From assembly GCA_017937405.1 (NCBI GenBank), contig JAGBDS010000073.1, positions 1 to 64,000 on the forward strand: 64,000 nt of DNA. The letters are read 5' to 3'. The position numbers and the translations under genes are program-made. The notes beneath the pieces are model-generated. The model saw nothing but the letters and a program-made list of their open reading frames with translations, made no database searches and was not told the origin of the DNA. Numbering within the stretch: position 1 is the first letter of the stretch; each line of letters opens with the position of its first letter. The stretch comes from Oscillibacter sp. (lineage in GTDB: Bacteria > Bacillota > Clostridia > Oscillospirales > Oscillospiraceae). Below are positions 8,670 through 17,341 of this stretch, piece by piece.

Positions 8670-10226
8670 ATGAGACGAATGACCGCTCTGACGCTTGCTT
8701 TAACGCTGGCGATATCTTTGACTGCCTGTGGAACAAAGGCAGAGACGCAGGAGGAAGCAAAAACGACATACGATGGTGCCACCGCCATTCTTTTATCAGA
8801 CGACGGCATCACTGTGGACGGTGCGCTCGCCTCTACGGATGAAACGGCGGCTGTCTACACCGCAAACGACATCGTGTTCTATCTGGAGGGTCAGGATTTC
8901 ACCTATGGAGAAGGGAGCGAGACCGACGGCCACAGCCAGACGGAGGCCGACGCCCACACCGTGGTCCACATCACCCAGCCGGGCACTTATGTCCTCAGCG
9001 GCACACTGTCCGCCGGACAGGTGGCAGTGGACCTGGGAAAGGACGCAGATGAGGACCCCAATGCCGTCGTGACGCTGGTCCTGGACGGTGTGGATATCAC
9101 CTGCACAGTGGCACCGGCTGTCATTTTCTACAATGTCTATGAGTGCGGCTCCGCGGATGCGGAATCAGCGACGAAGGACGTGGACACCTTCTCCGCAGGC
9201 GCGAATGTCATCATTGCAGACGGGACCATCAATCACATCACCGGCTCCTATGTGGCCCGTATCTACAAGCCGGACAGCGTGGAGCTGAGTGAGGACGGCA
9301 CCGAAGTGACGGACGCCAAGAAGCTCCACAAATATGACGGCGCGTTCTACTCCAAAATGAGCATGAATGTGAACAGTGAAGCACAGGGCACCGGCGTTTT
9401 GAATATCCTTGCTGAAAACGAAGGCCTGGACAGTGAATTGCACCTGACCATCAACGGCGGCAATATTCACATCACCTCCGGCAACGACGGCATCAACACC
9501 AATGAGGACGGCGTTTCCGTCACTACCGTCAACGGCGGTACGCTGACCATCAACGTGAACGGCACCACAGGGGAAGGAGACGGCATCGACTCCAACGGCT
9601 GGCTGGTCATCAACGGCGGCAGCCAGGATTCCGGTATCGACTCCGACAACGGTATCTACATCAACGGCGGCACAGTAGCTGCCTCCGGCAATATGCTGGA
9701 CCGCATCGACGGCGGAGCCCAGCCCTATGTGGTGTTCGGCTTCCGCCAGCGGCAGCAGGGCGGCACCGCCATCACGCTGAAGGCGGAGGACGGGACCGTG
9801 GCAGAGGAGTGGACGCCCGCCAACGACTTCACCTATCTGGTGGTTTCCAGCCCCGCATTGACCGAAGGCACCTACACCCTCTGGAGTGGTGAAACTCAGC
9901 TGGCCGGTGCCGCTGGAATGACCGGAGGCATGGGCGGCGGCCCCCGTCCGGACGGTGGGAAGCCTCCCGAAGGCATGACGCCGCCTGAAGGAGACCCCAG
10001 TCAGAAGCCGGAGCGACCCCAGCCTAATAAGGATGGCACGATGACCCTGCCTGACGGCACAATCATCGACCCGGCAGACATAAAGCGGCCGGAGAATGGT
10101 GGGCGCCCGGAGCTTCCCGAGGGCTTTGGCGGAAGACCGGAGGATATGAAGGCAACCGAAGTCAGCACAGACTTCGTACTAACATCCGAGGGCGGCACTT
10201 TCGGCAACATCGCTCCGGCGGAATAA
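8670..10226 (+). CDS. Carbohydrate-binding-type lipoprotein (DUF4353-like)
   Basis: This 518-residue surface lipoprotein has a lipobox, SLTACG, at about residues 16-21, so it should be lipidated and anchored outside the membrane. The middle is made of repeated beta-strand units (DSELHLTINGGNIHITSG, TVNGGTLTINVNG, WLVINGGSQDSGIDSDNG), which suggest a right-handed beta-helix as in the carbohydrate-binding DUF4353 family. The C-terminus (about 410-495) is a Gly/Pro-rich low-complexity linker. The ligand is unknown. AAGGAT lies close to the first ATG and fits the ATG at 8679 better. It is monocistronic. Confidence 0.82.
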   Translation: MRRMTALTLALTLAISLTACGTKAETQEEAKTTYDGATAILLSDDGITVDGALASTDETAAVYTANDIVFYLEGQDFTYGEGSETDGHSQTEADAHTVVHITQPGTYVLSGTLSAGQVAVDLGKDADEDPNAVVTLVLDGVDITCTVAPAVIFYNVYECGSADAESATKDVDTFSAGANVIIADGTINHITGSYVARIYKPDSVELSEDGTEVTDAKKLHKYDGAFYSKMSMNVNSEAQGTGVLNILAENEGLDSELHLTINGGNIHITSGNDGINTNEDGVSVTTVNGGTLTINVNGTTGEGDGIDSNGWLVINGGSQDSGIDSDNGIYINGGTVAASGNMLDRIDGGAQPYVVFGFRQRQQGGTAITLKAEDGTVAEEWTPANDFTYLVVSSPALTEGTYTLWSGETQLAGAAGMTGGMGGGPRPDGGKPPEGMTPPEGDPSQKPERPQPNKDGTMTLPDGTIIDPADIKRPENGGRPELPEGFGGRPEDMKATEVSTDFVLTSEGGTFGNIAPAE

Positions 10227-10244
10227 TGCGCCGATACAGCAGGT

Positions 10245-10694
10245 TCAAATGGGGATGCACAGTTCGCAAAGGCCTTGCTTCAGCAGCTCAGACCGATAAC
10301 GTTCCAGCACAGGACGGCCGGGAGCCGGGGCAATGCCATGCTCCGCCAACGCGGCAAAGCTGGTTTGCCAAAGAATCTGGATGCCAGCGGGCGTATGTGC
10401 CCCCTGAAAGCAAGCATAACGCCCGCCTGGTATCCATTCCGTAAGCATCCCTTCTTCCAGTTCAGGGAAGCAGCCTTCCGTAGTCAGACATACGTCATAC
10501 CGGCATCGTTCCGGCGGTGTACGCGCAGGGTCATCCCAGGCGGCGCCCAGGATGAAGCCGCTTTCCAGCAGACCCTTTGCCCGCGCCCAGCGCTTCAGCC
10601 GTTCCATCATATCCCGGTTATCCGTACCGTAGGGACCAATGCACCGTATATAGACAACGGTCATTTCCTGCATGGTTTCCATGTGCATTGTCAT
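10245..10694 (-). CDS. GyrI-like small-molecule-binding protein
   Basis: This is a 149-residue stand-alone effector-binding domain of the AraC/GyrI (SOUL-like) fold. Family-typical segments are VVYIRCIGPYG, YDVCLTTEG, WIPGGRYACFQ and the C-terminal ERYRSELL. Such proteins bind hydrophobic drugs or inhibit gyrase; the ligand here is unknown. The start is set at 10694 because AGGAGG lies 8 nt upstream; ATGs at 10700 and 10745 are too close to it or lack a site. It converges on the lipoprotein gene with only 18 bp between the stops. Confidence 0.8.
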   Translation of the reverse strand: MTMHMETMQEMTVVYIRCIGPYGTDNRDMMERLKRWARAKGLLESGFILGAAWDDPARTPPERCRYDVCLTTEGCFPELEEGMLTEWIPGGRYACFQGAHTPAGIQILWQTSFAALAEHGIAPAPGRPVLERYRSELLKQGLCELCIPI

Positions 10695-10753
10695 GTTCAT
10701 TACCTCCTTTTCCAGAGAAATATCATGAACTAAAATGAAATGCAAGACCCTAT

Positions 10754-10799
10754 TTTAAAAGAAGAAAGAGGCCTCAAATGGCCTCTTTCTTCTTTTAAA
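10754..10799 (-). terminator. Terminator of sigG
   Basis: A perfect 20 bp stem (10754-10773 with 10780-10799) has a 6 nt loop. Its pyrimidine-rich 3' arm overlaps the sigG stop codon. Confidence 0.75.
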
Positions 10800-11565
10800 T
10801 GTTCTTTTTGATGGTATTGATGGCGCCTTTTTCCAGCCTGGATACCTGGGCCTGGGAGATGCCCACCTCGGCGGAGACCTCCATCTGCGTTTTCCCCTCG
10901 TAGAACCGCAGGGACAGAATGCGCCGTTCCCGCTCGTCCAAGCGGGCCAGGGCGTCCTTTAGGGCAATGCGGTCCGTCCACAGCTCATCGGTGTTCCGGG
11001 TGTCGCTTACCTGGTCCATGACGCAGATGGCGTCGCCGCTGTCGGAGTACACCGGCTCATAGAGTGAGACCGGATCCACAATGGCGTCCATGGCGAAGAC
11101 CACTTCCTCCCGGGGAATATCCAGCTCCTTGGCGATCTGCTCCACCGTAGGCTCCCGCTGGCTTTCCGCGATGAGGCGGTCCCGGGCCTGAAGGACCCGG
11201 TAGGCAGTGTCCCGCATACTGCGGCTGACGCGAATGGAGCTGTTGTCCCGCAGGTAGCGGCGGATCTCTCCGATGATCATAGGCACGCCGTAGGTGGAGA
11301 ATTTCACCGGCTGGCTAATGTCAAAATTGTCGATGGCCTTGATGAGCCCCACACAGCCTACTTGAAACAGGTCATCGGCGTTTTCGCCCCGCCCGGCAAA
11401 ACGCTGGATAACGGATAACACCAGCCGCAGGTTCCCCTCGATGAGCTGGCGGCGGGCCTCCTGATCACCGTCTTTCGTCCGGCGCAAGAGCTCCATGGTC
11501 TCGTCGTTTTTCAGTACCTTCAGCTTCGCCGTGTTGACGCCTGCGATCTCGACCTTTCCCTGCAT
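10795..11565 (-). CDS. sigG: RNA polymerase sporulation sigma factor SigG
   Basis: This 256-residue sigma-70 family protein directs late forespore transcription. The N-terminus MQGKVEIAGVNTAKLKVLKN is characteristic of SigG. Region 2 has NLRLVLSVIQRF and DDLFQVGCVGLIKAID, and region 4 ends in GISQAQVSRLEKGAI. The start at 11565 has AGGAGG upstream; the longer frame is not used. The usual spoIIGA-sigE neighbours are absent. A sigma-F-type promoter lies 40 nt upstream, fitting activation of sigG by SigF in the forespore. It is divergent from ymxH. Confidence 0.95.
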   Translation of the reverse strand: MQGKVEIAGVNTAKLKVLKNDETMELLRRTKDGDQEARRQLIEGNLRLVLSVIQRFAGRGENADDLFQVGCVGLIKAIDNFDISQPVKFSTYGVPMIIGEIRRYLRDNSSIRVSRSMRDTAYRVLQARDRLIAESQREPTVEQIAKELDIPREEVVFAMDAIVDPVSLYEPVYSDSGDAICVMDQVSDTRNTDELWTDRIALKDALARLDERERRILSLRFYEGKTQMEVSAEVGISQAQVSRLEKGAINTIKKNI

Positions 11566-11604
11566 CGAAAGCCGCCTCCTGCCGCTTGCAAAACTTCTAT
11601 GGGC

Positions 11605-11633
11605 AGTATTGCCGGAGGCGATTTTTCCTATAC
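11605..11633 (-). promoter_or_regulatory. Sigma-F-like promoter of sigG
   Basis: On the reverse strand GTATA (11633-11629), a 15 bp spacer and GGCAATACT (11613-11605) match the Bacillus sigma-F consensus GYWTA / GGNRANANT at every defined position. The -10 ends 40 nt before the sigG ATG. SigF control of sigG is established in Bacillus and clostridia. Confidence 0.7.
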
Positions 11634-11657
11634 TGGGAGCTTTTGTCACATTCTGGG

Positions 11658-11688
11658 CGCATAGGACAGACGCCCCTGTGCATAGGGT
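11658..11688 (+). promoter_or_regulatory. Sigma-E-like promoter of ymxH
   Basis: CGCATAGG (11658-11665), a 15 bp spacer and CATAGGGT (11681-11688) resemble the sigma-E pattern (CATA-type -35, CATAnnnT -10). The predicted start is only about 16 nt before the ymxH ATG, just ahead of AAGGAGGG. Confidence 0.5.
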
Positions 11689-11710
11689 CATCTATAAGGA
11701 GGGATGCGCG

Positions 11711-11995
11711 ATGCAGTGCAGGATACGGGATTTGCGGTGCAAGGAGGTCATCAACATCTGTGACGGTTGCCGGCTGGGCTTTGTGGGAGATGTGGATGTG
11801 AAGGTGCCGGAGGGACAGGTGGTAGCTATCGTGGTCTTTGGCCCCTGCCGCTTTTTCGGGCTGTTCGGCAGGGGAGAGGAGTTCTACATCCCCTGGGACT
11901 GCATCCAGCGCATCGGGGATGATATCATCCTCATCGACAAGCCCTTCCAGCGGCGAGACCCGAATCTGGAGCGGAAGCGCCGCCGGAAATTCTGA
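11711..11995 (+). CDS. ymxH: YlmC/YmxH family sporulation protein (PRC-barrel)
   Basis: This 94-residue PRC-barrel protein belongs to the YlmC/YmxH sporulation family, whose molecular role is unknown. Visible family features are the N-terminal RIRDLRCKEVINICDG, GFVGDVDV, and YIPWDCIQRIGDDIILID near residues 60-77. The last 15 residues are very basic (RRDPNLERKRRRKF). Start at 11711 with AAGGAGGG; longer upstream frames have no site. It lies head to head with sigG, a common clostridial arrangement. Confidence 0.88.
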   Translation: MQCRIRDLRCKEVINICDGCRLGFVGDVDVKVPEGQVVAIVVFGPCRFFGLFGRGEEFYIPWDCIQRIGDDIILIDKPFQRRDPNLERKRRRKF

Positions 11996-12051
11996 GCGTT
12001 GAAAACCAGGTAAAAAACAACGTATTTTCCAATATTTCTTGAAAATAATAC

Positions 12052-12080
12052 TTGCATTGAGCATACACTTGTGGTATTAT
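12052..12080 (+). promoter_or_regulatory. Sigma-A type promoter of rpsB-tsf
   Basis: TTGCAT (12052-12057), a 17 bp spacer and TATTAT (12075-12080). The predicted leader to the rpsB ATG is about 115 nt, with GC-rich inverted segments (such as cccaggggcaaaaacccggg) but no leader family I recognise. Confidence 0.7.
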
Positions 12081-12202
12081 ATTTCAGCATTCCGCACGGT
12101 GCGTCGACTTTCTGTTCGTGCCCAGGGGCAAAAACCCGGGTGAGCAGAGGGGATGAAGCCGCCGGAGGTAAAAACGAAATTGATTTGGAGGAACAAACAA
12201 AC

Positions 12203-12943
12203 ATGGCAAATTCTAACGTCGTATCCATGAAAGCCCTGCTGGAGGCAGGCGTCCACTTCGGTCACCAGACCCGCCGCTGGAACCCCAAGATGGCTCCCTA
12301 TATCTACACCGAGCGCAACGGCATCTATATCGTTGACCTGCAGAAGACTGTCCGCAAGCTGGAGGAGGCCTATAACTTCGTCCGTCAGCTGAGCGAGAGC
12401 GGCCAGTCCCTGCTGTTCGTGGGCACTAAGAAGCAGGCGCAGGAGGCCATCCGCGAGGAGGCTACCCGCTGCGGCCAGTACTATGTCAATGCCCGTTGGC
12501 TGGGCGGCATGATGACCAACTTCAAGACCATGCGCACCCGCGTGGACCGTCTGAACCAGCTGAAGACCATGCAGGAGGACGGCACCTTCGATATGCTGCC
12601 CAAGAAGGAAGTCATGAAGCACCTGGGCGAGATCGAGAAGCTGGAGAAGTACCTGGGCGGCGTGAAGGATATGAAGAAGCTGCCCGGCGCCCTGTTCATC
12701 GTGGATACCCGCAAGGAGCGCAACGCTATCGCCGAGGCCCACAAGCTGGGCATCCCCGTGGTCGCCATCGCTGATACCAACTGCGATCCCGACGAGATCG
12801 ATTACGTCATCCCCGGCAACGACGACGCTATCCGCGCCATCAAGCTGATCTCTTCCATCATGGCCAACGCCGTGCTGGAGGGCAAGCAGGGCGAGCAGAC
12901 CGCCGAGGCCGCCGAGGAGAAGGCTGCCGAGGACGCAGAGTAA
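12203..12943 (+). CDS. rpsB: 30S ribosomal protein S2
   Basis: This is the 246-residue small-subunit protein S2. Signatures are the N-terminal [31 protein letters not shown] and the C-terminal [20 protein letters not shown]. The tail (about 225-246) is rich in Ala and Glu, as in many clostridia. The start is the ATG at 12203 with GGAGG upstream; the in-frame ATG at 12071 lies inside the promoter. It is co-transcribed with tsf. Confidence 0.97.
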   Translation: MANSNVVSMKALLEAGVHFGHQTRRWNPKMAPYIYTERNGIYIVDLQKTVRKLEEAYNFVRQLSESGQSLLFVGTKKQAQEAIREEATRCGQYYVNARWLGGMMTNFKTMRTRVDRLNQLKTMQEDGTFDMLPKKEVMKHLGEIEKLEKYLGGVKDMKKLPGALFIVDTRKERNAIAEAHKLGIPVVAIADTNCDPDEIDYVIPGNDDAIRAIKLISSIMANAVLEGKQGEQTAEAAEEKAAEDAE

Positions 12944-12997
12944 TTCAGGACGTTTCGAGCGCGATGCGCTTGTATCAAGATATTGGAGGAAAATAAA

Positions 12998-13912
12998 ATG
13001 GCTTTTACCGCAGCTGATGTTAAGAACCTGCGCGAAATGACCGGCGTGGGCATGATGGATTGCAAGAAGGCTCTGGCCGCTTCCGATGGTGACATCGACA
13101 AGGCCATCGAGTTCCTGCGTGAGAAGGGCCTGGCCGCTTCCGCCAAGAAGGCTGGCCGTGTTGCCGCCGAGGGCATGGCTTATGCCGCTGTCATCGATGG
13201 CATGGGCGTGGTGGTCGAGGTCAACGCCGAGACCGACTTCGTGGGCAAGAACGAGAAGTTCGTGGACTTCGTCAAGGGCGTTGCCGCTACTGTGGCCGCT
13301 AACAAGCCTGCTGATCTGGATGCCCTGATGGCCTGCAAGTACAACGGCACTGAGAACACCGTTACTGAGCAGCAGCAGGAGATGGTCCTGGTCATCGGCG
13401 AGAACATCAAGGTCCGCCGTTTTGCCTTCTTCACCGAGGGCGTTTCCGTTCCCTATATCCATGCCGGCGGCAAGATCGGCGTGCTGGTGAATCTGGCTGT
13501 CGAGGGCGGCATTGATGCCACTGAGATCGGCAAGGATGTTGCCATGCAGATCGCCGCTCTGAATCCCCGTTTCTGGGATAAGTCCCAGGTCACCCAGGAC
13601 GTCCTGGACGAGGAGAAGAAGATCATGATGGTCCAGATGGCCAACGATCCCAAGATGGCTTCCAAGCCTGAGGCCGTTCGTGAGAAGATTGTCATGGGCA
13701 AGCTGAACAAGTTCTACGCTGAGAACTGCCTGCTGCAGCAGGAGTTCGTTAAGGACAACACCATGACCGTCGAGAAGTATATCGCCTCCGCTGCTAAGGC
13801 TCTGGGTGGCACCGTTACCTTCAAGGACGCCGTGCGTTTCGAGAAGGGCGAGGGCATCGAGAAGAAGCAGGAGAACTTCGCTGCTGAGATCGCTTCCATG
13901 GTGAAGGGCTAA
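12998..13912 (+). CDS. tsf: Elongation factor Ts
   Basis: This 304-residue nucleotide-exchange factor recycles EF-Tu-GDP. The N-terminal UBA-like segment contains LREMTGVGMMDCKKAL, and the EF-Tu contact motif TDFVGKNEKF is near residues 81-90. The start at 12998 has TTGGAGG upstream. The 54 nt gap after rpsB and shared codon use indicate one transcript, ending at a strong terminator. Confidence 0.96.
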   Translation: MAFTAADVKNLREMTGVGMMDCKKALAASDGDIDKAIEFLREKGLAASAKKAGRVAAEGMAYAAVIDGMGVVVEVNAETDFVGKNEKFVDFVKGVAATVAANKPADLDALMACKYNGTENTVTEQQQEMVLVIGENIKVRRFAFFTEGVSVPYIHAGGKIGVLVNLAVEGGIDATEIGKDVAMQIAALNPRFWDKSQVTQDVLDEEKKIMMVQMANDPKMASKPEAVREKIVMGKLNKFYAENCLLQQEFVKDNTMTVEKYIASAAKALGGTVTFKDAVRFEKGEGIEKKQENFAAEIASMVKG

Positions 13913-13926
13913 TTCCCAAGCCATTC

Positions 13927-13960
13927 AAAGGACAGGCGCATTTGCGCCTGTCCTTTTTGT
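13927..13960 (+). terminator. Terminator of rpsB-tsf
   Basis: aaaggacaggcgca (13927-13940) pairs with tgcgcctgtccttt (13943-13956), followed by T residues. Confidence 0.85.
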
Positions 13961-13993
13961 TTCTCCTCTCGTGGGTAAAATACGGGATTTTCC

Positions 13994-14022
13994 TTGTATT
14001 TAGTGCTGTGAACTGGTATAAT
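13994..14022 (+). promoter_or_regulatory. Sigma-A type promoter of the M50-scpAB operon
   Basis: TTGTAT (13994-13999), a 17 bp spacer and TATAAT (14017-14022) lie 38 bp before the protease start codon. Confidence 0.75.
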
Positions 14023-14060
14023 GTTTCTATATTTTGGGTTATTATGACTTGGAGCACACT

Positions 14061-14720
14061 ATGCTGCATTATCTTCAGGAACTATTTCAAGCGCTGGATG
14101 TGGTTTTGCTACTGGATGCCGTTCTCCGCGTGGCGGCAGTCCTGCTGTGTTTGACAGTCCATGAGACCTGCCATGGACTCGTGGCCTACGCCTTGGGCGA
14201 CCCAACTGCCAAATCCATGCACAGGCTTTCCATGAATCCTCTGCACCACATCGACTGGTTCGGTCTGTTTATGATGCTTGCCGCCGGCTTCGGCTGGGCA
14301 AAGCCTGTCCCAGTGGACCCCCGGTATTTCAAAAAGCCCAAGGAGGGCATGGCTCTGACAGCACTGGCAGGGCCGGTTTCTAATTTTCTTCTTGCATTTC
14401 TCTTGATATTTATCAGCAAAATGATTTACCTTTATGCCCCTTATACTGTGGTCCTGGACGCAATTTTTACCTTCTGCCTTTACACGGCGGCGCCTTTGTC
14501 CATCGGCCTGGGGCTGTTCAATCTCATCCCCATCCCGCCTCTGGATGGCTCCAAGGTCGTGGCAGTGCTGCTGCCGGACCGGGCTTATGGGACCTTGATG
14601 CGATATGAGCGCTACGGGATGCTGCTTCTTCTCGCCCTGTCCTTCCTCGGTATTTCAGGCGGCTTTATCAGCGGCGCTATCGCACAGGTGTATGAAGCAA
14701 TGTTCAACTTGATCTATTGA
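14061..14720 (+). CDS. Site-2 protease family (M50) membrane metalloprotease
   Basis: This is a 219-residue intramembrane zinc protease of the short M50 type. The zinc motif HETCH (HExxH) is near residue 45 and the second metal motif is NLIPIPPLDGSK. About five membrane segments surround them. The substrate is unknown. ATG 14061 has GGAG 7 nt upstream and is preferred over TTG 14034. It is followed by scpA with a near overlap, an arrangement common in clostridia. Confidence 0.88.
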   Translation: MLHYLQELFQALDVVLLLDAVLRVAAVLLCLTVHETCHGLVAYALGDPTAKSMHRLSMNPLHHIDWFGLFMMLAAGFGWAKPVPVDPRYFKKPKEGMALTALAGPVSNFLLAFLLIFISKMIYLYAPYTVVLDAIFTFCLYTAAPLSIGLGLFNLIPIPPLDGSKVVAVLLPDRAYGTLMRYERYGMLLLLALSFLGISGGFISGAIAQVYEAMFNLIY

Positions 14721-14731
14721 GGTGTTCTGAT

Positions 14732-15514
14732 TTGGAAAACCCTGTATTCAAACTGGAAAGAGTCGTCCGCTCCCGGTCTGAGGAGATGCAGGACTTTGAA
14801 GGGCCTCTGGACCTGATCCTGTTTCTTCTGAGCAAAAACAAAATGGAAATTCAGGACATCTCCATTTCCCTGATTTGCGATCAGTATCTGAGCTGGTTAG
14901 AACAGCGGCAGAAGATGGACCTGGAGGTAGCCAGTGAGTTTGTGACCATGGCTTCCCACTTGGTCTATATCAAGACCCGGATGCTGCTGTCTATAGAGGA
15001 TGAGGAAGCACAGAGCGAAATGGACGCCCTGATTCAGTCTCTGGAGGAGAGACGGAGGAACGAAAATTATATCCGTGTCAAGACTCTGGCCGCCAAGTTG
15101 GGGCCTATGGGAGAGTTTGGCCGCAATATCATCACCCGCAATCCGGAACCGGTGAAACGGGGCAAAATTTACGAATACGACCAGGAACGGGCGGACTTGG
15201 TGCTTGCCATGGCGGAGATCCAGAACCGGGCGGAGCGCGCTCTGCCGCCGCCCAAGGCCGCCTTCCAGGACATTGTTCAGCATGAGCCTTACCCAGTGGA
15301 GAGCAAGGCCCGTGAGATCATCCGGCAGCTGAAGGAACACGGAATGACCCGGTTCCTGCTGCTATTCCGGGGCAGCCGCAGCCGCAGTGAGGTAGTGGCG
15401 ACCTTTCTTGCGGTGCTGGAGCTTTGCCGGGCCCGTGTGCTGCGGCTGGCCGGCTCCGAAACGGACTGCACCGTCCGCCAGGAAGGCGAGCTTCCGGAAA
15501 ATCTGACGCTTTGA
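14732..15514 (+). CDS. scpA: Segregation and condensation protein A
   Basis: This 260-residue kleisin links the SMC heads in the chromosome-condensing SMC-ScpAB complex. The N-terminal DFEGPLDLILFLLSKNKMEI and the C-terminal winged-helix (FLLLFRGSRSRSEVVATFLAVLEL) are typical. I place the start at TTG 14732 because GAGGTG lies 7 nt before it; the frame extends to TTG 14717 without a site. Upstream of scpB by 19 nt. Confidence 0.93.
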   Translation: MENPVFKLERVVRSRSEEMQDFEGPLDLILFLLSKNKMEIQDISISLICDQYLSWLEQRQKMDLEVASEFVTMASHLVYIKTRMLLSIEDEEAQSEMDALIQSLEERRRNENYIRVKTLAAKLGPMGEFGRNIITRNPEPVKRGKIYEYDQERADLVLAMAEIQNRAERALPPPKAAFQDIVQHEPYPVESKAREIIRQLKEHGMTRFLLLFRGSRSRSEVVATFLAVLELCRARVLRLAGSETDCTVRQEGELPENLTL

Positions 15515-15533
15515 TTCGTGTAAGGAGACTGCC

Positions 15534-16187
15534 ATGGAAAGCATGGAGATGAAAGAAATCGAATCTGCCATTGAGGGCATTTTGTTTGCCTCCGGGGAGC
15601 CGCTTCCTGTGGACCGTATCTGCGTGGCCCTGGATATGGACCGGCCCACGGTAGAGCAGGTACTTCAAAAGCTGATGGACTACTACGCCTATGAGCGCCG
15701 GGGCATCCGGCTGCTGCGCATCGAGGACAGCTGGCAGCTCTGCTCCGCACCGGATTACGCGGATGTCATCCGCAGAGCCTTTGAAATTCGCAAGCCCGCC
15801 AAGCTGAGCCAGCCGGCCCTGGAGGTGTTGACCATTATCGCATATTATCAACCCACCACCCGTGCCTATGTGGACCAGATTCGGGGCGTGGACAGCGCCT
15901 ATACCATGGGCCTGCTCCTGGACAGAAAGCTGATCGAAGAGTGCGGACGGCTCCAGGTACCCGGCCGTCCCCGGCTGTACCGCACCACCAAGCAGTTTCT
16001 TCGTGCATTCCATCTGTCCAGCCTGGACGATCTGCCGGAGATCCCGGACCTGGGCGGAGAAGGGCAGATGCGGCTGACGGAGGACGGACAGATCGTGGAC
16101 CCCGCCGAGGCGGCGGAGGTCACTGGCGCGGACACGCCGGAGGAGGCAGCTTTCCCGGAATCCGGCACCGAGGCCCCGGAAGAATGA
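15534..16187 (+). CDS. scpB: Segregation and condensation protein B
   Basis: This 217-residue protein dimerises through two winged-helix domains and binds ScpA. Signatures are EIESAIEGILFASGEPL near the start and LEVLTIIAYYQPTTRAYVDQ in the second domain. The last 40 residues are an acidic, low-complexity tail. RBS AAGGAGA. Same operon as scpA. Confidence 0.94.
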   Translation: MESMEMKEIESAIEGILFASGEPLPVDRICVALDMDRPTVEQVLQKLMDYYAYERRGIRLLRIEDSWQLCSAPDYADVIRRAFEIRKPAKLSQPALEVLTIIAYYQPTTRAYVDQIRGVDSAYTMGLLLDRKLIEECGRLQVPGRPRLYRTTKQFLRAFHLSSLDDLPEIPDLGGEGQMRLTEDGQIVDPAEAAEVTGADTPEEAAFPESGTEAPEE

Positions 16188-16216
16188 CCCTCAATTCTGG
16201 CAGGAGGTGAGAGGCG

Positions 16217-16867
16217 TTGGCAGTTGTGCTTTGGATACTGGGCGTTTTGCTGGCGCTGATCGTGCTGCTGTGCCTGACCCGTATAGGCGTCCACGCAATA
16301 TTCGGCGGTGAAGTGCTTCTGCTGGACGCGAAAGTCGGATGGTTCCGCATCCATATCCTGCCCGCAAAGGAGCCGAATAAAAAGGAGAAAGAACGGGGAA
16401 AAGAGACAGAGAAAGCGAAAAATCCTGAAGAAAAAGCGGCCAAAAAGCCGCCGTTTCCCAAGCCCTCTTTCGCGGATATCAAGGATGCGGCATCTACGCT
16501 CTGGCCGCCGTTGAAACGGGCGCTGGACCGTACCCGCCGGGGACTGCGGATCGACCCACTGGACCTGGGTGTAACAATAGGCGGATCGGAGGACCCGGCG
16601 TCCGCCGCCCAGCTTTACGGCGAGCTGAACGCCGCTGTCTGGTCAGCCATGCCTGTTCTGGAACGGCTGTTGGTCATTCCTTCGCCCCATATCCATGTCG
16701 GCATCGACTTCAATGAACCCCAAATAAAGCTGGAGGGCGAGGTGGGTATCACCGCCAGAGTCGGAACGCTGCTGGCAGTGGGAGCCACTGTTGGTTTCCC
16801 GGCGTTGAAATGGTTTCTTCAGTACAAAAAAAAGAAAGAACAACAGCCGCCGGAGCCTAAGACGTAA
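16217..16867 (+). CDS. DUF2953 domain protein (YtfI-like)
   Basis: This 216-residue protein has one N-terminal membrane helix (VLWILGVLLALIVLLCL), a Lys/Glu-rich linker (about 55-80) and a DUF2953 domain (LDLGVTIGGSEDPASAAQLYG, with IHVGIDFNEPQIKLEGEVGI). It sits directly upstream of ytfJ, as ytfI does in Bacillus, which suggests a spore role. The start is TTG at 16217 with a strong AGGAGGTGA. Confidence 0.85.
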   Translation: MAVVLWILGVLLALIVLLCLTRIGVHAIFGGEVLLLDAKVGWFRIHILPAKEPNKKEKERGKETEKAKNPEEKAAKKPPFPKPSFADIKDAASTLWPPLKRALDRTRRGLRIDPLDLGVTIGGSEDPASAAQLYGELNAAVWSAMPVLERLLVIPSPHIHVGIDFNEPQIKLEGEVGITARVGTLLAVGATVGFPALKWFLQYKKKKEQQPPEPKT

Positions 16868-16894
16868 CCGGCCACGGCCTGAGAAAGGATGAAC

Positions 16895-17296
16895 ATGATG
16901 GAGAACAAAATGGAAAACAAAAGCCCGCTGAATGACATGATGCGCAGTGCGATGGAAAAAGTGCGGGAGATGGTGGATACCAACACCATCGTTGGCCAGC
17001 CCATCACCACGCCTGACGGCGTGACGCTGATCCCCATTTCCAAGGTCAGCTTTGGCTTTGGCAGCGGCGGCGGAGACTACGGCAAGGCTCCAAAGGAGAA
17101 TTTCGGCGGCGGAGCGGGCGGCGCTGTGAAGATCGACCCCGTGGCTTTCCTGGTCATCAAGGGCGGCTCCACCCGTGTGCTGCCGGTGGCTGTGCCGCCC
17201 GTGTCCACCATGGACCGTATCGTGGATATGGTGCCGGATGTCATGGATAAAGTGGAAAAATTTTTCGACAAGAAGGAAGCAAAAGAAACGCTCTGA
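16895..17296 (+). CDS. ytfJ: GerW family sporulation protein YtfJ
   Basis: This 133-residue protein belongs to the GerW/YtfJ family, which is made in the forespore and needed for proper germination in Bacillus. Family motifs are VGQPITTPDGVTLIPISKVS, the glycine-rich FGFGSGGGDYG and PVAFLVIKGG. The start is ATG 16895 or 16898, 6-9 nt after AAAGG; ATG 16889 is too close. No distinct forespore promoter was found, so it may be read from upstream. Confidence 0.9.
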   Translation: MMENKMENKSPLNDMMRSAMEKVREMVDTNTIVGQPITTPDGVTLIPISKVSFGFGSGGGDYGKAPKENFGGGAGGAVKIDPVAFLVIKGGSTRVLPVAVPPVSTMDRIVDMVPDVMDKVEKFFDKKEAKETL

Positions 17297-17341
17297 GAAG
17301 GGTATACTACCATCACTGTGAACAAATGAGGTGATGGTGGT

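Noticed and set aside
10236..10262. tRNA T-arm-like string (aggttcaaatggggat)
   Set aside because: No acceptor, D or anticodon arms can be built around it; it lies at the 3' ends of two converging genes.
12088..12200. Ribosomal-protein autoregulatory leader before rpsB
   Set aside because: Some GC-rich pairing is possible, but I could not match it to a described S2 leader, so no feature was called.
12077..13924. 615-codon reverse-strand open frame across rpsB and tsf
   Set aside because: It is the antisense shadow of two highly expressed ribosomal genes with strong codon bias; the His/Leu/Asp-rich translation matches no protein and lacks an RBS.
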